Both the position numbers and the translations under genes were made by a program. DNA of 8,014 nt from an uncultured Pirellula sp. (GTDB taxonomy: Bacteria; Planctomycetota; Planctomycetia; Pirellulales; Pirellulaceae). The DNA lies in NCBI GenBank assembly GCA_903837255.1, contig CAILTZ010000890.1:1-8014 (forward strand), read 5' to 3'. Below the pieces are notes generated by a model. That model ran no database searches. It had not been told where the DNA came from and worked only from the letters and a program-made list of their open reading frames with translations. Below, piece after piece: positions 7,031 through 8,014 of the stretch. The first letter of the stretch is position 1. Each line of letters opens with the position of its first letter.

Positions 7031-8014
7031 ATGATATCGAGCAAGCAGTGTAACCGATTCCCAACCGTTCGAGCCATTCGTCTTGCAACGATTTGCAGCT
7101 TAGTTTTGGCGATAGCCTTGGTGGGCCGGCATGCCCATGCCCAGCTTGATTCGCGGCCGCAGAGCGATCCGCGGGCCGAGTACATCCGAGCCAACTATAC
7201 GAAATCCGAGGTTCGCATCCGCATGCGAGACGGGGTCGAGCTCTTTACGAGCATCTATGCACCGAACGATCCGGACCCTTCCAAAACCTATCCGATTCTA
7301 TTGACGCGAACACCCTACAGCGTCGGGCCGTACGGTTTGAATGCGTACAAATCGCGGTTGGGCCCAAGTCCCGAGTTTGAAAAGAACCGTTACATTTTCG
7401 TCTTCCAAGACGTCCGCGGGCGATACATGAGTGGCGGCGAGTTTGTCAACATGCGGCCGCATGTACCCAAAGTCCCTGGGGCCAGTCCCGCGATCGACGA
7501 GAGCACAGATACTTACGATACGATCGAGTATTTGGTCAAGTCCGTGCCTGGAAACAATGGCCGAGTCGGTCAGTGGGGAATTTCTTATCCGGGCTTTTAT
7601 AGTTCCGCCGGAATGATCGATTCGCATCCGGCATTGCGGGCCGTATCGCCGCAAGCACCGATTGCCGATTGGTTTTTTGACGATTTCCATCGCAACGGAG
7701 CTTTTGTTTTGCCGATGGGTTTTGGATTCTTTTCATCGTTTGGCAAAGTCAGGCCTGAACCGACGAGCGAATCGGCGAGCGGGTTTCAGTACCCGACCAA
7801 GGACGGCTATCAATTCTTTCTTGAGCTCGGGCCGTTGAGCAATGTGGACGCCAAGTACTTTAAGGACGAGATCGGGTTTTGGAACGATTTGGAGCAGCAT
7901 CCCAATTACGACGAGTTTTGGCAGGCCAGGAACATTCTCCCTCATTTGAAGAACATCAAAGCGGCGGTGCTCACGGTAGGGGGATGGTACGACACCGAAG
8001 ATTTGTATGGGCCG
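7031..8014 (+). CDS. Secreted CocE/NonD-family serine hydrolase (Peptidase_S15 type), 3' end missing
   Basis: The frame is open from the ATG at 7031 to the window end, giving 328 residues; the family usually has 550-680. A TGA in frame at 7019-7021 makes this ATG the natural start. It opens with a signal peptide: basic start, hydrophobic core at about residues 18-32 (TICSLVLAIAL), and cleavage after AHA at residue 37, before QLD. The alpha/beta-hydrolase domain starts with VRIRMRDGVELFTSIYAP (61-78). RTPYS (93-97) carries the Tyr that forms the oxyanion hole in this family. QDVRGRYMSGGEF (126-138) is a family signature, and GISYPGF (183-189) holds the nucleophile Ser 185. GGWYDTEDLYGP (317-328) holds the probable catalytic Asp 321; the His would lie beyond the edge. 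DDFHRNGAF (217-225) and the ED at 323-324 match the amine-binding carboxylates of alpha-amino-acid ester hydrolases, so the substrate may be an ester, beta-lactam or small peptide with a free alpha-amino group. It probably acts outside the cytoplasm. The gene diverges from mfd. Confidence 0.92.
   Translation, partial: MISSKQCNRFPTVRAIRLATICSLVLAIALVGRHAHAQLDSRPQSDPRAEYIRANYTKSEVRIRMRDGVELFTSIYAPNDPDPSKTYPILLTRTPYSVGPYGLNAYKSRLGPSPEFEKNRYIFVFQDVRGRYMSGGEFVNMRPHVPKVPGASPAIDESTDTYDTIEYLVKSVPGNNGRVGQWGISYPGFYSSAGMIDSHPALRAVSPQAPIADWFFDDFHRNGAFVLPMGFGFFSSFGKVRPEPTSESASGFQYPTKDGYQFFLELGPLSNVDAKYFKDEIGFWNDLEQHPNYDEFWQARNILPHLKNIKAAVLTVGGWYDTEDLYGP

Noticed and set aside
7298..7690. A 130-codon open frame on the minus strand, opposite the hydrolase
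   Set aside because: The plus strand here encodes the conserved active-site region of the hydrolase (RTPYS, GISYPGF), so the antisense frame is a shadow.

Overview
The window looks like chromosomal DNA of a Planctomycete, probably of the Rhodopirellula/Blastopirellula kind. This is an inference. It rests on moderate GC content with heavy use of TCG, GAT and ATC codons, the absence of clear Shine-Dalgarno sequences, a large exported protein of no family I recognise, and a secreted CocE/NonD-type hydrolase. No rRNA, tRNA, CRISPR array, insertion sequence or prophage gene is visible.

Layout: (1) From the left edge to 1985, plus strand, lies the 3' part of a long gene of unknown function. Its product is helical at the front and strand-rich behind, and appears to contain two copies of one fold module. 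(2) A 28-bp convergent gap with a small 9-bp tandem repeat follows. (3) On the minus strand, 6942 down to 3226 is mfd, the transcription-repair coupling factor. It is followed by a gene for an exported parvulin-type peptidyl-prolyl isomerase (about 3138 down to 2014), probably in the same transcript. (4) An 88-bp divergent gap (6943-7030) holds a strong hairpin. (5) From 7031 to the right edge, plus strand, is the 5' part of a secreted serine hydrolase of the Peptidase_S15/CocE family. Its residues resemble those of alpha-amino-acid ester hydrolases.

The genes do not form one pathway. Mfd acts in the cytoplasm on stalled RNA polymerase. The isomerase and the hydrolase are exported, and the left-hand protein probably is too. 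I see no convincing undescribed multi-gene system. The points most worth a second look are two in-frame tandem repeats in Mfd (12-bp units near the N terminus, 15-bp units near the C terminus), the amine-binding carboxylate cluster in the hydrolase, a likely loss of a catalytic histidine in the isomerase, duplicated modules in the unknown protein, and strong enrichment of the hexamer CGATCG.
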